This document shows positions 21,899 to 30,637 of a stretch of DNA of 64,000 nucleotides, in pieces. The notes beneath the pieces were generated by a model. It searched no databases. It was not told where the DNA came from and worked only from the letters and a program-made list of their open reading frames with translations. Both the position numbers and the translations under genes were made by a program. This DNA comes from Frateuria soli (GTDB taxonomy: Bacteria; Pseudomonadota; Gammaproteobacteria; Xanthomonadales; Rhodanobacteraceae), in assembly GCF_021117385.1 (NCBI RefSeq), contig NZ_CP088252.1, forward strand, positions 2,294,001 through 2,358,000, in the 5' to 3' direction. The stretch's first letter is position 1, and the number at the start of each line of letters is the position of its first letter.

Positions 21899-21907
21899 AC
21901 CTCCCTG

Positions 21908-22411
21908 CTAGAGCACCACCGGCCGGTCCGGCAACTCGTCCGGGTTGGGATGGTCACCGGCCGGGAAGTGCTCGCGCAGCAGCGCGTGCACGGCCTCGAT
22001 GCCGGCCAGGCTGCCGGCTCGCCATTCGGCGCGTGCGAAGGCGTCGCGCATGCGCTGGCAGATCGCGTCCCACTCGGCCTGCGGCACGCGGCGTGCGATG
22101 CCGCGGTCGGCCAGGATCTCGATGCGCTGCTCCGACAGCAGCAGGTAGATCAGCACACCGCAGTTTTCCTCCGTGTCCCACACGCGCAACTGCGCGAAGA
22201 CTTCCTGCGCGCGCGTGCGCGCGTCCACGCCGGCCAGCACTGCGCGAACGGTCAGGCGTGACTCGACCGCGAAACGCACCTCTCCAAGGTGACCACGCTC
22301 GCCCACGGTGACCGCATTGGCCAGGTCGTCCAGCAACATCGCGGGAAAACGCTGGCGCAGCTGGAACCAGCCGCCGAACAGATTGGCGAACAATCGCTGC
22401 ATGGGCGTCAT
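21908..22411 (-). CDS. TPM-domain protein (DUF477), membrane-less partner
   Basis: 167 residues. After a short N-terminal segment (MTPMQRLFANLFGGWFQLRQ) comes a TPM/DUF477 domain: GEVRFAVESRLTVRAV, AQEVFAQLRVWDTEENCGVLIYLLLSEQRIEILADRGIARRV and a final helical part ending EHFPAGDHPNPDELPDRPVVL. The predicted role is as a partner of the larger TPM protein upstream; the stop of that gene and this ATG share one base (TGATG), so they are translationally coupled. No signal peptide is seen. The LemA-TPM-TPM trio is common; its function is unresolved. Confidence 0.82.
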   Translation of the reverse strand: MTPMQRLFANLFGGWFQLRQRFPAMLLDDLANAVTVGERGHLGEVRFAVESRLTVRAVLAGVDARTRAQEVFAQLRVWDTEENCGVLIYLLLSEQRIEILADRGIARRVPQAEWDAICQRMRDAFARAEWRAGSLAGIEAVHALLREHFPAGDHPNPDELPDRPVVL

Positions 22412-23316
22412 CACCAGCTCCCCGAAGAACCGCCGCCGCCGAAGCTGCCGCCTCCCCCGCTGAAGCCGCCGCCTCCGCCGCCGAAACCGCCGCCGCCGAA
22501 GCCGCCACCACCACCAAAACCGCCTCCGCCGAAGCCGCCCCAGCCACCCCAGCCGCCGCGCCCGATCGAACGTCCGCCGCTGCCGGGCAGCAGCATGAAC
22601 AAGCCCCCGATGATCGCGCCCAGCGCCGCTGCGCCGAGGCTTGCGGCGACCAGCCACAGGATGCCGCCGGTGATGCCGGCTCCCAGTGGCGTGCGCACGA
22701 ACAGGTTGGCCCGGCCGAACAGGCTGCGCAGGAAGAAGGCGATGAAGATGCCGATGAACAGCGCCTGCTGGAAACCGATGCCGCGGTGCTCGCGTGGCGC
22801 GCCCTGGACCGGTGGCGGCAACGGCTCGCCGTCGATCAACTGGGTGAGCGCACCCACCGCATCGTGTATGCCGCCGTAGTAGTCACCCTCGCGGAACTTC
22901 GGCGCGATGTATTCGCGGATGATGCGGGCCGTGGCGGCATCGGGAATCGCACCCTCCAGCCCGTAGCCGACCTCGATGCGCACCCGCCGGTCGTCCTTGG
23001 CCACCAGCAGCAGCACGCCGTCGTCGGTGCCCTTGCGGCCGACCTTGTTCTGTTCGGCCACTGCAAGCGAGTAGCTTTCGATGTCCTGCTCGCCGGTGCT
23101 GCCGATCATCAGCACCACCAGTTGCGCGCCCTTGTTTTTCTCCAGCGCCTGCAGCTGGGCATCGAGTTCATCGACCTGCTGCGAGCTCAACGTGCCGGTC
23201 AGGTCGGTGACGTGGCGCTGCAGCGTGGGCACTTCGGCCGCCTGCGCTGCCCAGCCCGCGCCAAGGAGGAGCAGGCAAAGCAGCAGCCACGCCCGTTGTG
23301 GCCGGCGGCGGTCCAT
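22411..23316 (-). CDS. YgcG-type TPM-domain membrane protein with glycine-rich tail
   Basis: 301 residues. An N-terminal signal peptide (WLLLCLLLLGAGWAAQAAE, 10-28) leads to a periplasmic TPM domain (about 30-165; VTDLTGTLSSQQVDELDAQL, then VLMIGSTGEQDIESYS and RVRIEVGYGLEGAIPDA). Two membrane segments follow (about 182-245). From about 250 the tail is almost only Gly, with Phe, Ser and Trp (GGGGFGGGGGFGGGGFGG), ending in GSSGSW. TPM domains bind metal and some are acid phosphatases; this tail resembles the YgcG group. Second of three genes after lemA, one base apart. Confidence 0.88.
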   Translation of the reverse strand: MDRRRPQRAWLLLCLLLLGAGWAAQAAEVPTLQRHVTDLTGTLSSQQVDELDAQLQALEKNKGAQLVVLMIGSTGEQDIESYSLAVAEQNKVGRKGTDDGVLLLVAKDDRRVRIEVGYGLEGAIPDAATARIIREYIAPKFREGDYYGGIHDAVGALTQLIDGEPLPPPVQGAPREHRGIGFQQALFIGIFIAFFLRSLFGRANLFVRTPLGAGITGGILWLVAASLGAAALGAIIGGLFMLLPGSGGRSIGRGGWGGWGGFGGGGFGGGGGFGGGGFGGGGGGFSGGGGSFGGGGSSGSW

Positions 23317-23317
23317 G

Positions 23318-23941
23318 TCAGTGCGCGGCCGAGCCGGCCGGTGCCGGCGCCTGCGTGCCGAAATCGACGGTCGGCGCAGTCGAGATCGCCTTCTCGTTCT
23401 CCACCGTGAAGTTCGGCTTGGTCTGGTAACCGAAGATCTTCGCCGTGAGGTTGTTCGGGAAAGTGCGGATCATCGAGTTGTAAGCCTGCACCGACTGCAC
23501 ATAGCGGTTGCGCGCCACGGTGATGCGGTTCTCGGTACCTTCCAGCTGCGCCTGGAGGTTCTGGAACAGGCCGTTCGCCTTCAGATCGGGGTAGCGCTCG
23601 CTGACCACCATCAGCCGCGACAGCGCGCTGGACAGTTCACCCTGCGCCTGCTGGAACTGCTGGAGCTTCTGCGGATCGTTGATGGTTTCCGGAGTGACCT
23701 GCACGCTGCCGACGCGGGCGCGCGCGTTGGTAACCTCGGTAAGCACGCGCTCTTCGTGCGCGGCATAGCCCTTGACCGTGTTGACCAGGTTCGGCACCAG
23801 GTCGGCGCGGCGCTGGTACTGGTTGAGCACTTCCGACCAGGCGGCCTTCACCGCCTCGTCCTGGCGCTGGATGGCGTTGTAGCCGCAGCCGCTGAGCAGC
23901 ACGGCCAGCAGCGACAGCACGAGCACGCGAAGGGTCTTCAT
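23318..23941 (-). CDS. LemA-family lipoprotein
   Basis: 207 residues. The N terminus MKTLRVLVLSLLAVLLSGCG is a lipoprotein signal with cysteine 19 in the lipobox LSGC. The mature part is helical with the LemA motif (NAIQRQDEAVKAAWSEVLNQ, YQRRADLVPNLVNTVKGYA, then LMVVSERYPDLKANGLFQNLQ and NRYVQSVQAYN). It leads the operon with the two TPM genes. LemA proteins are membrane-anchored coiled-coil bundles of unknown biochemical role. Confidence 0.9.
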   Translation of the reverse strand: MKTLRVLVLSLLAVLLSGCGYNAIQRQDEAVKAAWSEVLNQYQRRADLVPNLVNTVKGYAAHEERVLTEVTNARARVGSVQVTPETINDPQKLQQFQQAQGELSSALSRLMVVSERYPDLKANGLFQNLQAQLEGTENRITVARNRYVQSVQAYNSMIRTFPNNLTAKIFGYQTKPNFTVENEKAISTAPTVDFGTQAPAPAGSAAH

Positions 23942-24034
23942 GACGGCACTCCGGATGGGTGGGAACGCCAGCGTAGGGTCAGCCTCCGGCCAGCGTCAAC
24001 GAATGTCGCAGGATGGGCTTCGGCCACCCCGGGC

Positions 24035-24421
24035 CTACATCCCCAGGATCGCGGGCAGGCGCGGGCCGACGATCAGCGCCCAGCTCAGGCCCATGAAAAC
24101 CAGCAGCACGAATACCGCCGCCGAACCCATGTCCTTGGCCCGGCCAGCCAGCTCGTGGAACTCGGGGCTGACCTTGTCGACCACCGCCTCGATCGCGGAG
24201 TTCAGCAGTTCGGCCGAGAGCACCAGGAACATCGGCAGGACCAGCGCCAGCTTCTCCAGCGCATCGTGTCCCAGGTAAAGCCCGAGCGGCAGCACCACGA
24301 TCGCCAGGTACACCTCGAAGCGGAACGAGGCTTCGTGACGCCATCCGGCGCGCAGGCCCTTCATCGACCAGCGCAGTGCGTTCCACAGTTGTCGCGGCCC
24401 GCGGAAACCTTCGGCAGCCAT
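24035..24421 (-). CDS. dgkA: diacylglycerol kinase
   Basis: 128 residues with three membrane helices. It phosphorylates diacylglycerol to phosphatidate in the inner membrane. The conserved block VLSAELLNSAIEAVVDKVS (about 67-85) contains the E-x7-N-x2-E-x3-D catalytic pattern, and FHELAGRAKDMGSAAV follows. The start at 24421 (MAAEGFRGPRQLWNALRWS) is chosen because the longer frame has a basic low-complexity extension not seen in DgkA. It is divergent from the POT gene across about 245 bases with no other gene. Confidence 0.93.
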   Translation of the reverse strand: MAAEGFRGPRQLWNALRWSMKGLRAGWRHEASFRFEVYLAIVVLPLGLYLGHDALEKLALVLPMFLVLSAELLNSAIEAVVDKVSPEFHELAGRAKDMGSAAVFVLLVFMGLSWALIVGPRLPAILGM

Positions 24422-24666
24422 CGGCTCAGGCCTTTGGCGCACAGGCGCCGCGAAGCGGCGGGAACGGGGCTGTCGACATGGGCGGCTACTCGCGATCGGC
24501 CGGCGGCAAGCGTGCCATAGTGCCACAGCGTCCGTCGCCAGGCCGCATGTCGCACTGCAGCGTCACGCGTTTGACGGATGGGTTACCCTCGGATGATTGC
24601 ACCCCGGTTCAGGGTTGCAGAGCAGGCCGCCCCGCGGCAGTCAGTGTCAATCCGCTCGGAAACTCC

Positions 24667-26223
24667 ATGGCAATCCAGAATCCACCCGTATCGCAAACGC
24701 GGTCCTTCAGCACCGTATTCCTGATCGAAATGTGGGAGCGCTTCGGCTTCTACGGCATGCAGGTGCTGATGGTCACCTACATGATGAAGAAGCTCGGCTT
24801 CGTCGACACGCACGCCAACCTGGTCTGGGGCGCAGCGGCGGCGCTGATCTACGCCACGCCCGCCATCGGCGGCTGGGTCGGCGACAAGCTGATCGGCACG
24901 CGCCGCACGATGCTCACCGGCGCGGTGGTGCTGGGCCTTGGCTACGCGATGCTGTGGATTCCGACCGACAACCCCTACCTGCTGTATGTCGCGCTGGGCG
25001 TGATCATCGTCGGCAACGGCTTCTTCAAGCCCAACGCCGGCAACCTCGTGCGCAAGATCTACGAGGGCGACGACACCAAGATCGACAGCGCCTTCACCAT
25101 CTACTACATGGCGGTGAACGTCGGCTCGATGATCTCGATGACGCTGACCCCCTGGGTGCGTGACTACGTGGGCGAGCGCTACGGCGATGCCTGGGGCTGG
25201 CACACCGCCTTCGGCATCTGCGCCATCGGCCTGCTGCTGGGCCTGATCAATTACGTGTTGATGAGCCGCACGCTGCGCCATATCGGCTCGGCGCCTGACC
25301 AGAAGCCGTTCAACCTCGCCCGCTTCGGCGCGGTGATGCTGGCGGCCGTGGGCATGGTGTTCGTCTCGGCCTTCATCCTGCAGAGCCAGACGGTGGCGCG
25401 CATCTGCGTGTATGCCGCCGGCGTGGTGATCCTGGGCATCTTCATCCACCTGATCCGCTCCAGCCAACGCAGCGAGCGCGCCGGCCTGGTCGCCGCACTG
25501 GTGCTGACGGTGCAGACGATCTTCTTCTTCATCTTCTACCAGCAGATGTCCACCTCGCTGAACCTGTTCGCGCAGAAGAACGTGAACCTGGACTTCAGCG
25601 TGTTCGGCGTGCACCTGTTCACCTGGATTCCCGAGCAGTACCAGAACTTGAACGCGATCTGGATCGTGCTGCTCAGCCCCGTGCTGGTATTCATCTACAA
25701 CTCGCTGGGCCGCATCGGCAAGGATCCCTCCGTCGCTGCCAAGTTTGCGTTGGGCTTCGCCGCGGTGGCGGCGGGCTTCTTCGTCTACGGCATCGGTGCG
25801 AACTGGGCCGTCGCCGGCCAGGTTTCCTCGTGGACCATGGTCTGGGGCTACGGCCTGTACTCGCTGGGCGAGCTGCTGGTGTCCGGCCTGGGCCTGGCGA
25901 TGATCGCCCGCTACGTGCCGGCGCGCATGGGCGGCTTCATGATGGGCGCCTACTACGTCGCCTCGGGCATCTCGCAGTACCTGGGCAGCGTGGTGGCCAA
26001 CTTCGCGCACATTCCCGAGGGCCTCAACGACCCGCTGCAGTCGCTCGAGATCTACACCAGCCTGTTCACCAAGCTCGGCTGGGTGGGCCTGGGCTGCACG
26101 GCGATCGCGGTGGCGGTGCTGCCGCTGATGAAGAAGCTCTCCAACAGCCACGCCGAGCATGCCGCCGCGGCCGACCCGCTACCGCCGGTTCGCAGCGAGG
26201 AAGGCTGGGAACTGCCGGGCTGA
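24667..26223 (+). CDS. proton-dependent oligopeptide transporter (POT/PTR family)
   Basis: 518 residues, about 14 membrane helices. It imports di- and tripeptides with protons across the inner membrane. The family signature E-x-x-E-R-F-x-Y/F-Y-G appears as EMWERFGFYG (21-30), and the PTR2 second signature FFKPNAGNL (119-127) is clear. FYQQMSTSLNLFAQ in the second half matches the FYxxxxQ element. The nearby secreted S9 peptidase could supply peptides. A weak GGAAA precedes the ATG at 24667. A good terminator follows. Confidence 0.93.
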   Translation: MAIQNPPVSQTRSFSTVFLIEMWERFGFYGMQVLMVTYMMKKLGFVDTHANLVWGAAAALIYATPAIGGWVGDKLIGTRRTMLTGAVVLGLGYAMLWIPTDNPYLLYVALGVIIVGNGFFKPNAGNLVRKIYEGDDTKIDSAFTIYYMAVNVGSMISMTLTPWVRDYVGERYGDAWGWHTAFGICAIGLLLGLINYVLMSRTLRHIGSAPDQKPFNLARFGAVMLAAVGMVFVSAFILQSQTVARICVYAAGVVILGIFIHLIRSSQRSERAGLVAALVLTVQTIFFFIFYQQMSTSLNLFAQKNVNLDFSVFGVHLFTWIPEQYQNLNAIWIVLLSPVLVFIYNSLGRIGKDPSVAAKFALGFAAVAAGFFVYGIGANWAVAGQVSSWTMVWGYGLYSLGELLVSGLGLAMIARYVPARMGGFMMGAYYVASGISQYLGSVVANFAHIPEGLNDPLQSLEIYTSLFTKLGWVGLGCTAIAVAVLPLMKKLSNSHAEHAAAADPLPPVRSEEGWELPG

Positions 26224-26230
26224 TCCCGAG

Positions 26231-26259
26231 GGCGCCGCGGGCCACCGCGGCGCCTTTTT
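26231..26259 (+). terminator. rho-independent terminator after the POT gene
   Basis: GGCGCCGCGG and CCGCGGCGCC pair around GCCA and run into TTTTT (26255-26259). It begins 7 bases after the POT stop. It also ends only 6 bases before the assigned regB-type start, so that gene must be transcribed from a promoter inside the POT gene with readthrough, or start further in. Confidence 0.88.
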
Positions 26260-26265
26260 CGCGCC

Positions 26266-27534
26266 ATGCCCCACCGGCACGCCAACCGCCGCATCGGGCC
26301 TTACGCCCTGACACGCATGCTCGCGTGGTTGCGCCTGTGCGCGATCGCCGGGCAAAGCGTCGCGGTGCTGGTCTGTGCTTTCTGGATGCACCTGCCCATC
26401 CCGCTGCTGCCGCTGCTGACCGGCATCGGCGCGCTGGCGGTGTTCGCCGTGTTCGCCGCCTGGCGGCTGGGCCAGCCCTGGCCGGTGCGCGAGTGGGAAA
26501 CCATCCTGCACGTGGCGGTCGACACGCTGGTACTGGGCTACCTGCTCTACTTCACCGGCGGCGCCAGCAACCCGTTCGTGACCCTGCTGCTGGTGCCGAT
26601 CGCGCTGACCGCCGCGGCACTGTCAGTGCCGGCGGTGCTGGCCGTGGCCGCACTGGCGGGCGTGGCGTACCTGCTGCTGCTGTATCGCTACGAGCCGTTG
26701 CCGCTGCCCATGCACGGCGGCGGCTTTTCGCTGCACATCCTCGGCATGGGCGTGAACTTCGTGATCACCGCGCTGCTGCTGGGTTTCTTCATCAACCGGC
26801 TGGCACGCGCCCTGCGCATGCAGCAACTGGAAGTGCAGCGGGTGCGCGAGCGCGCGCTGCGCGACGAGGGCATCCTTGCCATCGCCACCCAGGCCGCCGG
26901 CGCCGCACACGAGCTCAACACGCCGCTGGCCACCATGCGCACGCTGCTGCCCGAACTGCGCCGCGAGCACGCGCAGGACGCCCTGCTGGAAGAGGATCTC
27001 GCGCTGCTGCAGGAGCAAGTGGACCGCTGCCGCACGATCCTGCGCGAGATGGTCGCCTTCGGCCAGGCACAGTTGTCGCAGGAGGCCGAGCGGATGTCCC
27101 TGCAGGCGTTCGTGCACGGCTGCCTGGAACGCTTCCAGTTGCTGCGCCCGGAGGCCGAGCTCGCGCTCGACCTGCCCGACGCCACCGCGCGGCTGGTGCT
27201 GCGCGTGCCGGCGGGCCTGCGCCATGCGCTGATCAACCTGCTCAACAACGCGGCTGACGCCTCCGAATCGAGCGGGTCGGATGCGGTCGAATTGCAGATC
27301 CGCTGCGAGCACGGCTGGCTGGAGCTGACCGTGCGCGACCACGGCCCGGGCTTCGACAGCCAGGCGGAACTGGGCGAGCTTGGCCGCAGCGGCAAGCAGG
27401 GCGGCCTGGGACTGGGCCTGGCACTGGCCGAAGCCACTGCCGAGCGCCTCAATGGCGAGTTGACGGCGGATAACACCGGGCAAGGCGCACAGGTGCGACT
27501 GCGCCTTCCGCTGGCCGCGATCAAGGCCGGCTGA
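26266..27534 (+). CDS. regB: RegB/PrrB-type redox-sensing histidine kinase
   Basis: 422 residues. Six hydrophobic segments lie between 20 and 180. GGASNPF (98-104) matches the quinone-binding G-G-x-x-N-P-F motif of RegB. The H-box AAGAAHELNTPLATM gives H215 as phosphorylation site. C255 in QVDRCRTIL lies exactly 40 residues after it, as Cys265 and His225 do in Rhodobacter RegB, where the cysteine is the redox switch. The ATPase domain shows LINLLNNAADAS and KQGGLGLGLALAEA. The ATG at 26266 has no ribosome site and almost touches a terminator; M18 (26317) is an alternative start. It is followed by the cognate regA-type gene. Confidence 0.9.
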   Translation: MPHRHANRRIGPYALTRMLAWLRLCAIAGQSVAVLVCAFWMHLPIPLLPLLTGIGALAVFAVFAAWRLGQPWPVREWETILHVAVDTLVLGYLLYFTGGASNPFVTLLLVPIALTAAALSVPAVLAVAALAGVAYLLLLYRYEPLPLPMHGGGFSLHILGMGVNFVITALLLGFFINRLARALRMQQLEVQRVRERALRDEGILAIATQAAGAAHELNTPLATMRTLLPELRREHAQDALLEEDLALLQEQVDRCRTILREMVAFGQAQLSQEAERMSLQAFVHGCLERFQLLRPEAELALDLPDATARLVLRVPAGLRHALINLLNNAADASESSGSDAVELQIRCEHGWLELTVRDHGPGFDSQAELGELGRSGKQGGLGLGLALAEATAERLNGELTADNTGQGAQVRLRLPLAAIKAG

Positions 27535-27597
27535 GGCAGGAAGCGTGCAAGTGCGTCGCACTCGGGCAAGAATGGCCGCTCCGACACCGCTGCCAGC

Positions 27598-28182
27598 ATG
27601 CCCATGACCGATGCCAACGTTCCCCGTCAGTTGCTGATCGTCGACGACGACGCCACCTTCGTGCGCGTGCTCTCCCGCGCGCTGGGCTCGCGCGGCTTCG
27701 AGGCGATCGGCGCGACCCGAGCCGACGAGGCGCGGCAGCTGGCCCGGCGGCACCAGCCACGTTATTGCGTGCTGGACCTCAAGCTGGGCGACGAGAACGG
27801 GCTGAAGCTGATCTCCGAACTGCACGCGCTGGTGCCGGAGATGCGCATCCTGCTGCTGACCGGCTACGCCTCGATCGCCACTGCCGTGGAAGCGATCAAG
27901 CGCGGCGCGCACGACTACCTTGCCAAGCCGGTCGACGCCGATGCGGTGGTGCGCGCCCTGCTCGAAGGCGAAGGCCCGGCACCCGCCGACGACGAGCCGC
28001 CAGAGGCACCGGAGGCGCCGCTCGCGCTGCGCCGACTGGAATGGGAGCACATCCAGCGCGTGCTGACCGAATGCGACGGCAATATCTCCGAGACCGCACG
28101 TCGGCTGGGCATGCATCGCCGCACGCTGCAGCGCAAGCTGAGCAAGCATCCGGTGCGCGAGCGGCCCGACGCGGGCGAGTGA
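27598..28182 (+). CDS. regA: RegA/PrrA/ActR-type response regulator
   Basis: 194 residues. The receiver domain has the acidic pair at D16-D18 (IVDDDAT), phospho-acceptor D60 (VLDLKLGDENGL), T88 and K110 (AKPVD). A proline-rich linker (127-142) leads to a Fis-type helix-turn-helix, ISETARRLGMHRRTLQRKL (163-181), nearly identical to RegA. RegA homologues control respiration, electron-sink and redox genes in response to RegB. The protein lies 63 bases after regB. No DNA-binding site can be named, but the adjacent TonB-receptor operon is a natural candidate target. Confidence 0.92.
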   Translation: MPMTDANVPRQLLIVDDDATFVRVLSRALGSRGFEAIGATRADEARQLARRHQPRYCVLDLKLGDENGLKLISELHALVPEMRILLLTGYASIATAVEAIKRGAHDYLAKPVDADAVVRALLEGEGPAPADDEPPEAPEAPLALRRLEWEHIQRVLTECDGNISETARRLGMHRRTLQRKLSKHPVRERPDAGE

Positions 28183-28192
28183 TCGTGCCGTC

Positions 28193-28259
28193 GTAGGGCG
28201 GGCTTCAGTCCACCGACCGACAACGTCGCACGCAATGGTGGGCCGAAGCCCACCCCTGC
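28193..28259. repeat. GTAG-ended palindromic repeat, third sequence type
   Basis: GTAGGGCGGGCTTCAGTCCACC pairs imperfectly with GGTGGGCCGAAGCCCACCCC about 24 bases on. It lies just after the regA stop. The arms differ from the 4972 and 6345 types, but the GTAG start is kept. Confidence 0.65.
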
Positions 28260-28332
28260 GATTCCCCGGGGGATGCGCTTTCCACACTCCCGTGCGACAA
28301 CGCGTCATCTGGCCGTGCACATTGGCGCCGCT

Positions 28333-30624
28333 ATGCTGCGAAGCCTCGACCCACGTCCAGACTTGACCGTGAATCCCCGATCGCCCGGCATCTGCGTGCT
28401 CGCCATGCTGGCCATCCCCAGCCTGCTGCACGCCGCCGACACCCCACCACAAGCCACCACGCTCGCTCCGGTGATGGTGCACGCCAGCGACACCCAGGTC
28501 ACCGAGACACCCGCCATCAGCGTGCGCATCGACCGCGCCCAGCTCGCACGGCAGAACGTCACCACCAGTTCCGATGCACTTCGCTTCGCACCCAACCTGC
28601 AGGTGCGCGCACGCTACATCGGCGATCCCAACGCCATCATCAGCGGGCGCAATGCGGGCACCCTGCAGAGCGCGCGCAGCCTGGTCTATTCCAACGGCCT
28701 GCTGCTCTCCAACCTGATGACCAACGGTTGGGACGGCGCGCCGCGCTGGGGCATGGTCACGCCCGAGGAAATCGGCGCGGTCGACGTGCTGTACGGGCCC
28801 TACTCGGCGCTCTACCCGGGCAACTCCATCGGCACCACCGTGCTGATCCACACGCATCTGCCCGAACGGCTCACCGCGAGCGCCAGCGTGCAGGCCATGA
28901 GCCAGGATTTCCACGATGCCTACGGTGGCGGCGGCCACTACAACGGACGCCATGCCGCCGTCTCGCTCGGCAACAGACAGGGCCGCTGGAGCTGGCTCCT
29001 CACCCTCGACCGGCTGGACAACCACGGCCAGCCGATGCAGTACGCCATCGCCAGGACCGGCGGCGATCCGTCGGCCGCGATCGCGGTGGACGGCGCCACG
29101 CTCGACCGCAATCCCAACGGCGGTCCGCGCCTGGTCTACGGCGCCAACAGCATCGCGCACACGGTGCAGACGCAGGCCAAGCTCAAGCTCGGCGTGGACC
29201 TAAGCGATCGCGTGGCCGCGCTGTTCACGCTCGGCTGGTGGCACAACCACGCCGAGGACCGTACGCGCAGCTTCCTGCGCGACGCGGACGGTCAGCCGGT
29301 CACCGCGGGCACCATCAGCGCCTACGGCCGCACCTGGACCCTGCCGCCCAGCGGCCTGGCGCCGAGCGCCAGCGAGGACACCCACCTGCTGTACGGCGCC
29401 GAGCTCAATGGCCACTGGTCCCATGACTGGCGCTGGACCGCCGTCGCCAGCCACTACGACTTCGCCCGCGCGCTTGCTCGTTCCGCCTCGCTGGCGCCGC
29501 CCATCGGTCCCCTGGGTGGTCCGGGCACGGCGGCCGACAACGCCGGCTCGGGCTGGGACACGCTCGACCTGCGCAGTTCCGGCCCGCTGGGCGACACACA
29601 CATGCTTTATGCCGGCCTGCATGGCGACCGTTACGTGCTCGATTCCCGGGTCCACGCGGCGACCGACTGGCGAGGCCCGGCCGACGGTCCGCTGACGAGC
29701 GCATTCGCCGGCCGCACGCAGACTCGCGCCGCCTACCTGCAGGACGTGTGGAGCTTCGCCGATGCCTGGGCGCTGACGCTGGGAGCACGCCGGGAACAAT
29801 GGCGCGCCTACGGCGGGCGCCGGGCGGACAGCACCACCACCGTGCGCTACGCCGACCGACAGCGCAGCGACCTGTCGCCCAAGGCCGCGCTCGAGTGGGA
29901 CTTCGCGCCCGACTGGCAACTGCGCCTGGCCTGGGGCAAGGCCGTGCGCTACCCGACCGTGGCCGAGCTGTTCCAGGGCTCGATTTCCGCCAACGCGGTC
30001 GTCGGCAACGATCCCAACCTCAAGCCCGAGCGCGACAACTCGCTCGATCTCACGCTCAAGCAGCGACTCGCCCGCGGCCACTGGCGCGTCTCGCTGTTCC
30101 AGGACCGCATCGCCGACGCGCTCTACACGCAGACCGACATCACCGTCACACCCACCGTCACCAACGTGCAGAACATCGACCTCACCCGCATCCGCGGCAT
30201 CGAGGGCGAACTTGCGCTGACCGACCTCTGGACGCCCGGACTGGACCTCACCGCGAGCGTGGCCGTGAACGATGCCAAGACCCTGCGCGACCGACGCTAC
30301 CCGCTGGCCGAGGGCAAGTGGTTCCCGCGCATCCCGCGCCTGCGCGCCAGCCTGTTCGCCGACTACCGCTTTACCGATGGCTGGGAGGCCTCGCTCGGCA
30401 TCCGCCGCTCCGGCAGCCAGCGCGGCACGCTGGACAACAGCGACTTCGTGGACACCTACGGTGCAGTCAGCGCCTTCACGGTCGCCGATGCAAAAGTGCG
30501 CTGGCACTTCGCCCCACGCTGGACCGCATCGCTGGGCGTGGACAACTTCACCAACGCGCGCTACTGGGTCTACCACCCGTATGCCGGCCGGACCTGGGTC
30601 GGCGGCGTGCGCTGGGACCTGTAG
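28333..30624 (+). CDS. TonB-dependent outer membrane receptor
   Basis: About 763 residues from the ATG at 28333. A GTG at 28369 or an ATG at 28273 are also possible; a signal peptide segment (NPRSPGICVLAMLAIPSLLHAADT) follows the GTG closely. The plug domain shows LAPVMVHASDTQVTETPAIS (TonB-box region) and VDVLYGPYSALYPGNSIGTTV. The 22-strand barrel runs to the C-terminal WVGGVRWDL. NLKPERDNSLDLTLKQ is the usual receptor signature. Transported compound is not readable; the operon partners suggest a metal, possibly copper. It is followed by the Asp-box gene at 14 bases. Confidence 0.88.
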   Translation: MLRSLDPRPDLTVNPRSPGICVLAMLAIPSLLHAADTPPQATTLAPVMVHASDTQVTETPAISVRIDRAQLARQNVTTSSDALRFAPNLQVRARYIGDPNAIISGRNAGTLQSARSLVYSNGLLLSNLMTNGWDGAPRWGMVTPEEIGAVDVLYGPYSALYPGNSIGTTVLIHTHLPERLTASASVQAMSQDFHDAYGGGGHYNGRHAAVSLGNRQGRWSWLLTLDRLDNHGQPMQYAIARTGGDPSAAIAVDGATLDRNPNGGPRLVYGANSIAHTVQTQAKLKLGVDLSDRVAALFTLGWWHNHAEDRTRSFLRDADGQPVTAGTISAYGRTWTLPPSGLAPSASEDTHLLYGAELNGHWSHDWRWTAVASHYDFARALARSASLAPPIGPLGGPGTAADNAGSGWDTLDLRSSGPLGDTHMLYAGLHGDRYVLDSRVHAATDWRGPADGPLTSAFAGRTQTRAAYLQDVWSFADAWALTLGARREQWRAYGGRRADSTTTVRYADRQRSDLSPKAALEWDFAPDWQLRLAWGKAVRYPTVAELFQGSISANAVVGNDPNLKPERDNSLDLTLKQRLARGHWRVSLFQDRIADALYTQTDITVTPTVTNVQNIDLTRIRGIEGELALTDLWTPGLDLTASVAVNDAKTLRDRRYPLAEGKWFPRIPRLRASLFADYRFTDGWEASLGIRRSGSQRGTLDNSDFVDTYGAVSAFTVADAKVRWHFAPRWTASLGVDNFTNARYWVYHPYAGRTWVGGVRWDL

Positions 30625-30637
30625 CGGGAGCAATGCC

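Noticed and set aside
22440..22570. CCGCCGCC-rich stretch as a DNA repeat element
   Set aside because: It is the coding sequence of the glycine-rich tail of the YgcG-type protein.
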